From Thiobacillus denitrificans (GTDB taxonomy: Bacteria; Pseudomonadota; Gammaproteobacteria; Burkholderiales; Thiobacillaceae): a stretch of 45,667 nt of DNA. The notes beneath the pieces were generated by a model. That model saw only the letters and a program-made list of their open reading frames with translations. It did not search any database and was not told the origin of the DNA. The stretch lies in NCBI GenBank assembly GCA_002424845.1, contig DILD01000095.1, forward strand, positions 1 through 45,667, given 5' to 3'. Below are positions 7,273 to 14,408 of the stretch, in pieces. A program made the position numbers and the translations under genes. Positions within the stretch are counted from its first letter, which is position 1, and the number at the start of each line of letters is the position of its first letter.

Positions 7273-7626
7273 ATGAACACCAAGCAATCACGGATTCGCA
7301 GAGCGCGCAAAACCCGCGCCAAAATCGCGGCCGTCAAGGCGATCCGCCTGGCGATTCACCGTACCAACAGCCATGTTTACGCCCAGATTATTTCTGCGGA
7401 TGGTGGCAAGGTCATGGTCAGTGCGTCCACTAATGACAAGGACATGCGGGCCGAGCTGCCTAATGGCGGCAACGTTGCCGCAGCGGCTGCGGTAGGCAAG
7501 CGCCTGGCCGAAAAGGCCAAGGGCTTGGGTATTGAAAAAGTGGCTTTCGATCGTGCAGGTTTCAAGTTCCATGGGCGTGTCAAGGCCCTGGCTGAAGCGG
7601 CACGTGAAGGCGGTTTGGTATTTTAA
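7273..7626 (+). CDS. rplR: 50S ribosomal protein L18
   Basis: L18 binds 5S rRNA and links it to the central protuberance with L5. The 117 residues have the basic N-terminus (NTKQSRIRRARKTRAKI), HRTNSHVYAQIISADGG, and the C-terminal AFDRAGFKFHGRVKALAEAAREGGLVF, which is the diagnostic ending. A TAAGGA motif precedes the start. rpsE follows after 15 bases. Confidence 0.98.
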   Translation: MNTKQSRIRRARKTRAKIAAVKAIRLAIHRTNSHVYAQIISADGGKVMVSASTNDKDMRAELPNGGNVAAAAAVGKRLAEKAKGLGIEKVAFDRAGFKFHGRVKALAEAAREGGLVF

Positions 7627-7641
7627 CGAGGCATAATCAAG

Positions 7642-8157
7642 ATGGCCCGTACAGCACCTACTAGTAACGAAGAGCGCGGCGACGGCTTGCGCGAGAAGAT
7701 GATTTCGATCAACCGTGTCACCAAAGTGGTGAAGGGTGGTCGGATTATGGGTTTTGCAGCGCTGACCGTGGTCGGCGATGGCGAGGGCGGCATTGGCATG
7801 GGCAAGGGTAAGTCCCGTGAAGTGCCGGTGGCCGTGCAGAAGGCAATGGAAGAGGCCCGCCGCAAGCTGGTTAAAATCAGCCTGAAGCATGGCACATTCC
7901 ATCACACCGTGGTTGGTCAGCATGGCGCTTCGCGCGTGTTGATTCAGCCGGCCTCGGAAGGAACGGGAATCATTGCGGGTGGCGCGATGCGGGCCGTGTT
8001 CGAGGTGATGGGCGTGCAGAACGTTTTGGCCAAGTGCCTGGGTTCTACCAACCCCTACAACGTTGTGCGTGCAACGATTGACGGGTTGATGAAGATGTCA
8101 ACACCGTCCGAGATTGCGGCCAAGCGCGGCAAATCTGTCGAAGAGATCACGGGGTAA
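7642..8157 (+). CDS. rpsE: 30S ribosomal protein S5
   Basis: S5 takes part in decoding fidelity and mRNA unwinding at the entry tunnel. The 171 residues show GLREKMISINRVTKVVKGGR with the loop where spectinomycin-resistance changes fall in other bacteria, GDGEGGIGMGKGKSREVP, and the C-terminal domain SEGTGIIAGGAMRAVFE plus GSTNPYNVVRATIDGL. The start follows AACGAGGC. It is flanked by rplR and rpmD. Confidence 0.98.
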   Translation: MARTAPTSNEERGDGLREKMISINRVTKVVKGGRIMGFAALTVVGDGEGGIGMGKGKSREVPVAVQKAMEEARRKLVKISLKHGTFHHTVVGQHGASRVLIQPASEGTGIIAGGAMRAVFEVMGVQNVLAKCLGSTNPYNVVRATIDGLMKMSTPSEIAAKRGKSVEEITG

Positions 8158-8162
8158 CGGTC

Positions 8163-8348
8163 ATGAGCGAGCAGAAAAAACTCAAGGTGACACTGGTCAA
8201 GAGCCTGATCGGCACCAAGGCGGCTCATCGCGCTTGCGTGCGTGGTTTGGGTCTGCGCCGGATGCACCATTCGGTTGAGGTGATCGATACCCCGGAAAAT
8301 CGCGGGATGATTACCAAGGTCGCCTATCTGGTGAAGTGCGAGGCTTGA
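8163..8348 (+). CDS. rpmD: 50S ribosomal protein L30
   Basis: L30 is a small alpha/beta protein near the 5S side of the large subunit. The 61 residues contain LKVTLVKSLIGTKAAHRACVR, LGLRRMHHSVEVIDTPENRGMI and a VAYLVKCE ending, typical for the proteobacterial form. It starts 5 bases after the rpsE stop, with a GGGGTAACGG stretch as the probable ribosome binding site, and ends just before rplO. Confidence 0.97.
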   Translation: MSEQKKLKVTLVKSLIGTKAAHRACVRGLGLRRMHHSVEVIDTPENRGMITKVAYLVKCEA

Positions 8349-8350
8349 AA

Positions 8351-8785
8351 ATGGAACTCAATACGATTAAACCGGCAGACGGTGCCAAAAAAGAAAAGCG
8401 TCGCGTGGGACGTGGCATCGGTTCGGGTCTGGGTAAAACGGCAGGCCGAGGCCATAAAGGTCAGAAATCCCGTGCGGGTGGCTTTCATAAAGTGGGTTTT
8501 GAGGGCGGTCAGATGCCGATGCATCGCCGCTTGCCCAAGCGTGGCTTCGTGTCTTTGACGAAGGCTGATACGGCGCGTGTTCGTTTGTACGAACTTGCCT
8601 CGGTCGGTGTTGATGAAATTGATCTGCTGGTGCTGAAGCAGGCCGGTATTGTGGGCTCATCCGTGAAAGCTGCGCGCGTGTATCTGACGGGCGAGATTGG
8701 TAAGGCTATCAAGCTGCGCGGTATTGCCGTGACCAAGGGCGCCCGCGCGGCGATCGAGGCAGCCGGCGGTAGCGTCGCTGAGTAA
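8351..8785 (+). CDS. rplO: 50S ribosomal protein L15
   Basis: L15 is a late-assembly large-subunit protein with a long N-terminal extension buried in 23S rRNA. The ATG at 8351 gives 144 residues beginning MELNTIKPADGAKKEKRRVG; an upstream ATG at 8336 falls inside rpmD. Diagnostic parts are GRGIGSGLGKTAGRGHKGQK, FEGGQMPMHRRLPKRGF and the C-terminal VTKGARAAIEAAGG. It is directly upstream of secY, the usual pairing. Confidence 0.97.
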   Translation: MELNTIKPADGAKKEKRRVGRGIGSGLGKTAGRGHKGQKSRAGGFHKVGFEGGQMPMHRRLPKRGFVSLTKADTARVRLYELASVGVDEIDLLVLKQAGIVGSSVKAARVYLTGEIGKAIKLRGIAVTKGARAAIEAAGGSVAE

Positions 8786-8803
8786 TCAAGCGAGGATAAC
8801 GCT

Positions 8804-10117
8804 TTGGCCACACCCAAAACCGGCATGAGCAAATTTGGTGACCTGAAGCGGCGTCTGCTTTTTCTGCTGGGCGCGCTGATTGTTTATCGAATTGGCACCT
8901 TTATTCCGGTACCAGGAATTGATCCGTTGGTTCTGGACCAACTGTTCAAGTCGCAACAGGGCGGCATTCTGGGCATGTTCAACATGTTTTCAGGCGGCGC
9001 GCTGTCACGATTCAGTGTGTTTGCACTGGGGATCATGCCGTACATTTCGGCATCGATCATCGTGCAACTGATGACGTCTGTTTCGCCAAAGCTTGAGGCT
9101 TTGAAAAAAGAGGGTGAGGCCGGGCGGCGCAAGATAACGCAGTACACCCGCTATGGCACGCTTTTCCTGGCGGTGTTCCAGGGCTTGGGGATTGCCATTG
9201 CCCTGGAGTCCCAGGCGGGATTGGTTCTTGACCCCGGGTTTGGCTTTCGCTTGATAACGGTGGTTACGCTGACTGCCGGCACGATGTTTCTGATGTGGCT
9301 GGGTGAGCAGATTACCGAACGCGGTTTGGGGAACGGTATATCGATCATCATTTTCGCGGGTATTGTTGCAGGGCTGCCTTCTGCAATTGGCGGTACCCTG
9401 GAATTGACCCGTACCGGGGCATTCTCGATTCCCCTGGTGTTGATGCTGTTTGTTGGCGTGTTGCTGGTTACCGCATTGGTTGTGTTTGTTGAGCGCGGGC
9501 AGCGCAAAATTCTGGTTAATTATGCCAAGCGCCAGGTAGGCAAAATGGTGGTGGGCGGGCAGAGTTCGCATCTGCCGTTGAAGCTGAACATGGCCGGTGT
9601 GATCCCCCCGATTTTTGCCTCCAGCATCATTCTGTTTCCGGCAACATTGGCGGGCTGGTTTGGTAGTGGTGAGGGGATGGGTTGGTTGCGTGATATCGGT
9701 TCGACCCTGGCGCCGGGTCAGCCCGTGTATGTATTGTTTTATGCATTGGCGATCATCTTTTTCTGTTTCTTCTACACGGCTTTGGTGTTTAACCCTAAAG
9801 AAACGGCAGACAACCTGAAAAAGAGCGGGGCCTTTGTCCCCGGTATTCGACCCGGCGAACAGACGGCGCGTTACATCGACAAGATTCTGACCCGGCTGAC
9901 GCTGGTGGGGGCGATTTACATCACCCTGGTGTGCCTGTTGCCCGAGTTTCTGATTTTGAAATGGAATGTGCCGTTCTACTTTGGCGGAACATCTTTGCTG
10001 ATCATTGTGGTGGTGACCATGGATTTCATGGCTCAGGTTCAGGCTTATGTCATGTCGCACCAGTATGAGGGCTTGCTGAAGAAGGCGAATTTCAAGAACG
10101 GCTTGGTGGGGCGATGA
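8804..10117 (+). CDS. secY: Preprotein translocase subunit SecY
   Basis: SecY is the channel-forming subunit of the SecYEG translocon in the inner membrane. The 437 residues show ten hydrophobic segments, beginning with LLFLLGALIVYRIGTFIPVP, and conserved loops such as GLGNGISIIIFAGI, VERGQRKILVNYAKRQVG (the SecA-binding cytoplasmic loop region) and FNPKETADNLKKSGAFVPGIRPG. The start chosen is TTG at 8804, with GAGGA 7 bases upstream. An ATG at 8825 would drop only seven residues but lacks a comparable binding site. infA begins at the next base after the stop. Confidence 0.97.
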   Translation: MATPKTGMSKFGDLKRRLLFLLGALIVYRIGTFIPVPGIDPLVLDQLFKSQQGGILGMFNMFSGGALSRFSVFALGIMPYISASIIVQLMTSVSPKLEALKKEGEAGRRKITQYTRYGTLFLAVFQGLGIAIALESQAGLVLDPGFGFRLITVVTLTAGTMFLMWLGEQITERGLGNGISIIIFAGIVAGLPSAIGGTLELTRTGAFSIPLVLMLFVGVLLVTALVVFVERGQRKILVNYAKRQVGKMVVGGQSSHLPLKLNMAGVIPPIFASSIILFPATLAGWFGSGEGMGWLRDIGSTLAPGQPVYVLFYALAIIFFCFFYTALVFNPKETADNLKKSGAFVPGIRPGEQTARYIDKILTRLTLVGAIYITLVCLLPEFLILKWNVPFYFGGTSLLIIVVVTMDFMAQVQAYVMSHQYEGLLKKANFKNGLVGR

Positions 10118-10336
10118 ATGTCTAAGGAAGATGTCATCCAGATGCAGGGTGAGGTCATAGAGAACCTTCCGAACGCGACCTTCAGGGTCAAGCTTGAAAA
10201 TGGACATGTGTTGTTGGGTTACATCTCCGGAAAAATGCGCATGCACTACATCCGCATTCTTCCCGGGGACAAGGTCACAGTGGAGCTTACGCCCTACGAC
10301 CTGAGCAAAGGCCGGATCGTTTTCCGGGCCAAGTGA
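10118..10336 (+). CDS. infA: Translation initiation factor IF-1
   Basis: IF-1 occupies the A site of the 30S subunit during initiation and has an OB fold. The 72 residues (MSKEDVIQMQGEVIENLPNATF, HVLLGYISGKMRMHYIRILPGDKV, YDLSKGRI) match the family across the full length. It begins at the base right after the secY TGA and is probably coupled to it. Placement inside the spc operon between secY and rpmJ is common in betaproteobacteria, unlike E. coli, where infA is elsewhere. Confidence 0.98.
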   Translation: MSKEDVIQMQGEVIENLPNATFRVKLENGHVLLGYISGKMRMHYIRILPGDKVTVELTPYDLSKGRIVFRAK

Positions 10337-10342
10337 GTTTTG

Positions 10343-10362
10343 ACCGGTAGCGTGCTGCCGGT
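10343..10362 (+). other. Hairpin in the infA-rpmJ gap
   Basis: ACCGGTAGC (10343-10351) can pair with GCTGCCGGT (10354-10362), one position being G-U. No T-run follows, so it is not an intrinsic terminator. It may protect or process the message or be incidental. Confidence 0.4.
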
Positions 10363-10380
10363 AAGTAAATGGAGAAAACC

Positions 10381-10494
10381 ATGAGAGTGCAGGCTTCAGT
10401 TAAAAAAATGTGCCGCAAGTGCAAGGTTGTGCGTCGCAAGGGTGTTGTTCGCGTGATCTGTGACGATCCGCGTCACAAACAGCGCCAGGGTTAA
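10381..10494 (+). CDS. rpmJ: 50S ribosomal protein L36 (zinc-binding form)
   Basis: L36 is the smallest ribosomal protein, with 37 residues: MRVQASVKKMCRKCKVVRRK and then GVVRVICDDPRHKQRQG. The zinc ribbon ligands Cys11, Cys14, Cys27 and His32 are all present, so this is the zinc-containing form. GGAG lies 8 bases upstream of the ATG. It is the last spc-operon gene. An 86-base gap with a palindrome and promoter separates it from rpsM. Confidence 0.97.
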   Translation: MRVQASVKKMCRKCKVVRRKGVVRVICDDPRHKQRQG

Positions 10495-10520
10495 TCCTGC
10501 TGCTGCAAGTTTGAATTCGA

Positions 10521-10552
10521 GTCAACCCAAGCTTGGGTTGACGTGTTATAAT
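10521..10552 (+). promoter_or_regulatory. Perfect palindrome plus extended -10 promoter of rpsM
   Basis: Bases 10521-10542 form a perfect inverted repeat (GTCAACCCAAG followed by its reverse complement). Immediately after it are TG (10544-10545) and TATAAT (10547-10552), an exact extended -10 element. No good -35 is visible; the palindrome occupies the -35 region. Initiation near 10559 would give a leader of only about 22 bases. The palindrome followed by a T-rich run (10552-10557) could alternatively act as an attenuator for spc transcripts. Confidence 0.65.
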
Positions 10553-10580
10553 TTTTTGTTTTCCGTTCGGAGCTTTGCGA

Positions 10581-10937
10581 ATGGCTCGTATTGCAGGGGT
10601 TAATATCCCGAATCACCAACACGCGATTATCGCGTTGACCGCTATTTTTGGCATCGGCAGGACTACGTCCGGCAAGATTTGCGAGGCCGCGGGCATTGCC
10701 CAGACTTCGAAGATCAAGGATCTGACCGAGACCGAAATTGAGCGTTTGCGCGAAGGCGTGGCCCAGTTCACGGTCGAGGGCGACCTGCGCCGTGAAATTA
10801 CCATGAACATCAAGCGTTTGATGGATCTCGGCTGCTACCGCGGCTTCCGTCATCGCAAGGGTTTGCCGGCACGCGGTCAGCGTACCCGTACCAATGCGCG
10901 CACCCGCAAGGGGCCGCGCAAGGCCATCAGGAAATAA
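10581..10937 (+). CDS. rpsM: 30S ribosomal protein S13
   Basis: S13 is a head protein that forms bridges with the large subunit and contacts the P-site tRNA. The ATG at 10581, with GGAG at 10568-10571, gives 118 residues beginning MARIAGVNIPNHQHAIIALT. A TTG two codons upstream is too close to the binding site. The C-terminal GLPARGQRTRTNARTRKGPR is the family signature. It is the first alpha-operon gene and has its own candidate promoter. Confidence 0.97.
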   Translation: MARIAGVNIPNHQHAIIALTAIFGIGRTTSGKICEAAGIAQTSKIKDLTETEIERLREGVAQFTVEGDLRREITMNIKRLMDLGCYRGFRHRKGLPARGQRTRTNARTRKGPRKAIRK

Positions 10938-10946
10938 AGGTTAACC

Positions 10947-11339
10947 ATGGCAACTAAACCAGCTGCGCGCGTCCGCAAAAAGGTCAAGAAGAATGTCGCA
11001 GAAGGCATTGCGCACATTCACGCTTCATTCAACAACACCATCGTGACGATCACCGATCGCCAGGGCAACGCCCTGTCGTGGGCGACTGCCGGTGGCGCGG
11101 GCTTCAAAGGTTCGCGTAAATCGACGCCGTTTGCGGCGCAGGTCGCGGCGGAAAATGCCGGCAAGATGGCGCAGGAATATGGCGTCAAGAACTTGGAAGT
11201 GCGGATCAAGGGCCCCGGTCCTGGTCGGGACTCCACCGTGCGTGCATTGAATGCGCTGGGCTTCAAGATCCTTGCGATCTCGGATGTGACCCCGATTCCG
11301 CATAACGGATGCCGTCCCTCCAAAAAGCGTCGTATCTAA
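10947..11339 (+). CDS. rpsK: 30S ribosomal protein S11
   Basis: S11 lies on the platform of the 30S subunit near the Shine-Dalgarno helix. The 130 residues show a basic N-terminus (RVRKKVKKNVAEGIAHIHA), SFNNTIVTITDRQGNALSWA, VRIKGPGPGRDSTVRAL and the C-terminal ISDVTPIPHNGCRPSKKRRI, which is diagnostic. It begins 9 bases after rpsM, with AAAGGTTAACC upstream. Confidence 0.98.
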   Translation: MATKPAARVRKKVKKNVAEGIAHIHASFNNTIVTITDRQGNALSWATAGGAGFKGSRKSTPFAAQVAAENAGKMAQEYGVKNLEVRIKGPGPGRDSTVRALNALGFKILAISDVTPIPHNGCRPSKKRRI

Positions 11340-11354
11340 TTATTAGGGAAAATC

Positions 11355-11984
11355 ATGGCTCGTAATCTTGATCCCAAATGCCGTCAGTGTCGCCGTGAAG
11401 GCGAAAAGCTCTTTCTGAAAGGCGAAAAATGTTTCACCGACAAGTGCGCCATTGAGCGCCGCGCCTACGCGCCTGGTCAGCATGGCCAGAAGAGCGGGGC
11501 CCGCTTGTCGGGGTATGGCGTGCAGTTGCGTGAAAAGCAGAAGATCCGTCGTATCTATGGCGTGCTTGAGGGTCAGTTCCGCCTGACCTACAAAAAGGCT
11601 GACAGCCGCAAGGGTGTGACGGGTGAGAACCTGCTCTCGATTCTGGAATCCCGTCTGGATTCGGTTTGCTATCGCATGGGTTTTGGTGCGTCGCGTACCG
11701 AATCGCGCCAGATCATCCGTCACAACGGCATCGTTGTGAATGGACGCCGGGTCAATATCCCGTCGTATCAGGTTCGAGCCGGTGATGTGGTCGAAGTTGC
11801 CGACAAGGCCAAAGCGCAATTGCGCGTCAAGGCTGCGGCTGAAGCAATGGCTGCGCGCGGATACCCCGAATGGGTCGAGGTTGATGCCAAGGCGCTCAAG
11901 GGCACTTATAAGTCTGCCCCGCAACGTTCGGAACTGCCGTCGACCATCAACGAGTCGCTGGTTGTCGAACTGTACTCCAAATAA
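11355..11984 (+). CDS. rpsD: 30S ribosomal protein S4 (zinc-binding form)
   Basis: S4 initiates assembly of the 16S 5' domain, and in E. coli it represses the alpha operon. The 209 residues start MARNLDPKCRQCRREGEKLF. Cys9, Cys12, Cys26 and Cys31 form a CxxC...CxxxxC pattern like the zinc-binding S4 of other phyla; E. coli S4 lacks it. The body has YAPGQHGQKSG, YGVQLREKQKIRRIYGVLE and the S4 RNA-binding domain SRQIIRHNGIVVNGRRVNIP. It is followed by a hairpin and rpoA. Confidence 0.97.
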   Translation: MARNLDPKCRQCRREGEKLFLKGEKCFTDKCAIERRAYAPGQHGQKSGARLSGYGVQLREKQKIRRIYGVLEGQFRLTYKKADSRKGVTGENLLSILESRLDSVCYRMGFGASRTESRQIIRHNGIVVNGRRVNIPSYQVRAGDVVEVADKAKAQLRVKAAAEAMAARGYPEWVEVDAKALKGTYKSAPQRSELPSTINESLVVELYSK

Positions 11985-11989
11985 GCTGG

Positions 11990-12009
11990 CCGGGTCCTGA
12001 CGGACCCGG
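11990..12009 (+). other. Strong hairpin between rpsD and rpoA
   Basis: CCGGGTCC (11990-11997), loop TGAC, GGACCCGG (12002-12009) is a perfect 8-bp stem starting 6 bases after the rpsD stop. There is no T-run, so it is not a classical terminator. It may stabilise the upstream message or tune the step between ribosomal-protein genes and rpoA. Confidence 0.6.
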
Positions 12010-12042
12010 TCTTCAGGGCTGCTTCTCAAGGAATCGCACTCT

Positions 12043-13023
12043 ATGCAAAGCGCTACGGAATTTCTCAAGCCGCGTATTGTGGAGGTTGATCGTGCCTCCC
12101 CGCTGCATGCCAAGGTCATCATGGAGCCCTTCGAGCGTGGTTATGGCCATACGCTCGGCAATGCGCTACGTCGCATCCTGCTGTCTTCCATGGTAGGTTA
12201 TGCGCCGACTGAAGTCGCGATCAGCGGCGTTGTTCACGAGTACTCCACCATTGAAGGCGTTCAGGAAGATGTCGTTGATATTCTGCTGAACCTCAAGGGC
12301 ATCGCATTCAAGATGCACGGCAAGTCCGAGGCCATCCTGAAAGTCTCCAAGTCTGGTGAAGGCGTTGTGACCGCCGGTGATATTGAGGTGGGCCACGATA
12401 TCGAAGTGCTCAACCCCGATCATGTTATTGCACACCTGACCAAAGGTGGCAAACTCGACATGGAAATCAAGATCGAGGCCGGTCGGGGTTATCAGCCGGC
12501 TACCGTGCGCAAGGTTTCGGAAGAAACCCGTACCGTCGGCTCGATTCTGCTTGATGCATCATTCAGCCCGGTTCGCCGCGTCGCTTACTCGGTAGAGAGC
12601 GCTCGTGTCGAACAGCGCACCGATCTTGATCGTCTGGTGATCGACATCGAGACCAATGGTGTCGTGGAGCCGGAAGAGGCCGTACGTACTGCAGCCCGTA
12701 TTCTGGTCAATCAGCTGTCTGTTTTTGCTGACCTGGAAGGTACGCCTGCCGAGTCGGAGACTCCGCGTTCACCGCAGGTTGACCCGCTGCTGCTTCGGCC
12801 GGTTGATGATCTGGAGTTGACCGTTCGTTCCGCCAACTGCCTGAAAGCTGAAAACATCTATTTTATTGGCGACCTGATCCAGCGTTCCGAAAGCGAACTG
12901 CTGCGCACCCCCAACCTGGGCCGCAAGTCGCTGAACGAAATCAAGGATGTGCTTGCGTCCAGGAGCCTGTCGCTCGGCATGAAACTGGAAAACTGGCCGC
13001 CGGCTGGTCTGGAACGCCCCTGA
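12043..13023 (+). CDS. rpoA: DNA-directed RNA polymerase subunit alpha
   Basis: Alpha dimerises to nucleate RNA polymerase assembly, and its C-terminal domain binds UP elements and activators. The 326 residues show the N-terminal assembly domain (FERGYGHTLGNALRRILLSS, residues about 29-48), a linker near 235-250, and the C-terminal domain with ELTVRSANCLKAENIYFIGD and LGRKSLNEIKDVLASRSLSL, including the UP-element contact region. It begins 58 bases after rpsD with AAGGA upstream. The rrn promoter at the window end has an A/T tract this domain could contact. Confidence 0.98.
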   Translation: MQSATEFLKPRIVEVDRASPLHAKVIMEPFERGYGHTLGNALRRILLSSMVGYAPTEVAISGVVHEYSTIEGVQEDVVDILLNLKGIAFKMHGKSEAILKVSKSGEGVVTAGDIEVGHDIEVLNPDHVIAHLTKGGKLDMEIKIEAGRGYQPATVRKVSEETRTVGSILLDASFSPVRRVAYSVESARVEQRTDLDRLVIDIETNGVVEPEEAVRTAARILVNQLSVFADLEGTPAESETPRSPQVDPLLLRPVDDLELTVRSANCLKAENIYFIGDLIQRSESELLRTPNLGRKSLNEIKDVLASRSLSLGMKLENWPPAGLERP

Positions 13024-13070
13024 AGTGGTTTTGAGTAATTAATCTGTAACCAATCAAATAATAAAGTGCG

Positions 13071-13090
13071 GGTCATCCTGGCAGGTGACC
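13071..13090 (+). other. Hairpin in the rpoA-rplQ gap
   Basis: GGTCATC (13071-13077) pairs with GGTGACC (13084-13090) around the loop CTGGCA, with one G-U. It lies in the otherwise A/T-rich 99-base gap before rplQ. It has no T-run; its role is unknown. Confidence 0.35.
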
Positions 13091-13122
13091 TAGCCCAAGA
13101 ATACTGACTGAAAGGAATAGCC

Positions 13123-13512
13123 ATGCGTCATCGTCAATCCAACCGTAAGCTCAATCGTACGACCAGCCACCGGCTGGCCATGTTTCGCAACATGAGTGTG
13201 TCGTTGCTGAAGCATGAGGTCATCAAGACCACGCTGCCCAAGGCCAAGGAACTGCGCCGCTTCGTCGAGCCCCTGATTACCCTGGGTAAGGAGCCCAGCC
13301 TGGCGCACCACCGCCTGGCTTTCGACCGTCTGCGCGACCGCGATATGGTCGTCAAGCTCTTTGGCGAACTGGGTCCGCGCTACAAGACTCGTCCCGGTGG
13401 CTATCTGCGTATCCTGAAATACGGTTTCCGCAAAGGCGACAATGCGCCGATGGCGCTGGTCGAATTGGTTGACCGCCCTGATACCGGCGTCGAGGCAGTC
13501 GAGGCCGAGTAA
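13123..13512 (+). CDS. rplQ: 50S ribosomal protein L17
   Basis: L17 lies near the tunnel exit on the large-subunit surface. The 129 residues start MRHRQSNRKLNRTTSHRLAM, and FRNMSVSLLKHEVIKTTLPKAKELRR is the signature. The C-terminal part has GPRYKTRPGGYLRILKYGFRKGDNAPMALVELVD. AAAGGA precedes the start. It is the last gene of the alpha operon, and a strong terminator follows 33 bases on. Confidence 0.98.
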   Translation: MRHRQSNRKLNRTTSHRLAMFRNMSVSLLKHEVIKTTLPKAKELRRFVEPLITLGKEPSLAHHRLAFDRLRDRDMVVKLFGELGPRYKTRPGGYLRILKYGFRKGDNAPMALVELVDRPDTGVEAVEAE

Positions 13513-13544
13513 TCACTATTGGCCATGCTGAAGGTACTACACGT

Positions 13545-13573
13545 AAAAGCCGGGGGGAATCCCCGGCTTTTTT
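13545..13573 (+). terminator. Intrinsic terminator of the alpha operon
   Basis: AAAAGCCGGGG (13545-13555), loop GGAAT, CCCCGGCTTTT (13561-13571) and further T residues form a textbook GC-rich stem with a T-run, 33 bases after the rplQ stop. Confidence 0.92.
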
Positions 13574-13616
13574 CATGCCCCTTGTTTAGCGCTTGTTCTG
13601 CAGGCTTATTGCCTGC

Positions 13617-13646
13617 TTGTCGTAGGCCGACCCCGTCAGGCATAGT
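13617..13646 (+). promoter_or_regulatory. Possible promoter of the SAM hydroxide adenosyltransferase gene
   Basis: TTGTCG (13617-13622) and CATAGT (13641-13646) are spaced by 18 bases, shortly before the GTG start at 13676. Just upstream, GCAGGC-TTATT-GCCTGC (13600-13616) forms a small hairpin that may be a backup terminator. The promoter match is moderate only. Confidence 0.4.
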
Positions 13647-13675
13647 CGTTTCTCTGCTCAAACGAGGAAAAGACT

Positions 13676-14404
13676 GTGATCGTCCTTTTCACTGATTTTG
13701 GTGCACGCGACCCCTATGCTGGGCTGGTCAAGGCACGTCTCATCGAGTTTGCGCCGACTCGGCAGGTGGTTGATCTGCTGCACGATGTGCCTGACTTCAA
13801 TCCGCATGCCGGCGCGCATCTGCTGGCTGCTTTTGCCTCCGGGTTTCCACTGGGCAGCGTGTTTCTTGCGGTAGTCGATCCCGGTGTCGGCACGCCGCGC
13901 GATGCCGTGGTGGTGATGGCCGGCGGACGCTGGTTTGTCGGACCGGACAACGGGCTGTTATCGGTCATTGCCGCACGCCATGCCGATACCCGCTTGTGGC
14001 GCATTACCTGGATACCGGATGCGCTCTCGCCCACTTTTCACGGACGTGACTTGTTTGCACTGATTGCGGCTGACATCGCGCGCGGCGAGTTTCCAACTGA
14101 CAAACTAAGTCCCATAGGCAAACTCAAGGTCGAGTTCGACGCGGGTGATCTGGCGCGGGTGATTTATATCGATCACTACGGCAATGCCTGGAGCGGCGTG
14201 CGCAAGGTGCCGCATGACGCACTCGTCAATGCCAAAGGTCAGTCATTCACTCACAGCGAAAGCTTCGGCCTTGTGGGTAAAGGCGCGGGCCTCTGGTTCA
14301 ACAATAGCGTCGGCTTACTGGAGTTGGCGGTCAACCGGGGCAGTGCCGCAGCCACATTCGGACTGGAGGTGGGCGATGCGGTGCAGGTGCAGCGCCTCAA
14401 TTGA
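13676..14404 (+). CDS. SAM hydroxide adenosyltransferase family (DUF62)
   Basis: This belongs to the SAM-dependent chlorinase/fluorinase family, whose common bacterial members split S-adenosylmethionine with water/hydroxide into adenosine and methionine. Family motifs are clear: LFTDFGARDPYAGLVKARL at the N-terminus, VVDPGVGTPRD near residue 65, VGPDNGLLS near 85 and HYGNAWSGV in the C-terminal barrel. There is no sign it is a true halogenase. The start is GTG at 13676 with GAGGAA upstream; the length is 242 residues. It is convergent with the glycerate kinase gene, with only 4 bases between them. Confidence 0.88.
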   Translation: MIVLFTDFGARDPYAGLVKARLIEFAPTRQVVDLLHDVPDFNPHAGAHLLAAFASGFPLGSVFLAVVDPGVGTPRDAVVVMAGGRWFVGPDNGLLSVIAARHADTRLWRITWIPDALSPTFHGRDLFALIAADIARGEFPTDKLSPIGKLKVEFDAGDLARVIYIDHYGNAWSGVRKVPHDALVNAKGQSFTHSESFGLVGKGAGLWFNNSVGLLELAVNRGSAAATFGLEVGDAVQVQRLN

Positions 14405-14408
14405 ACGC

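Noticed and set aside
9005..10246. Long minus-strand open frame (413 codons) opposite secY
   Set aside because: Fully antisense to a clearly real gene, with His/Gln-rich unlikely composition and no family resemblance; an effect of codon bias.
13676..14404. True fluorinase/chlorinase
   Set aside because: Motifs fit the broad hydroxide adenosyltransferase group; nothing in the sequence or neighbourhood indicates halogen chemistry.
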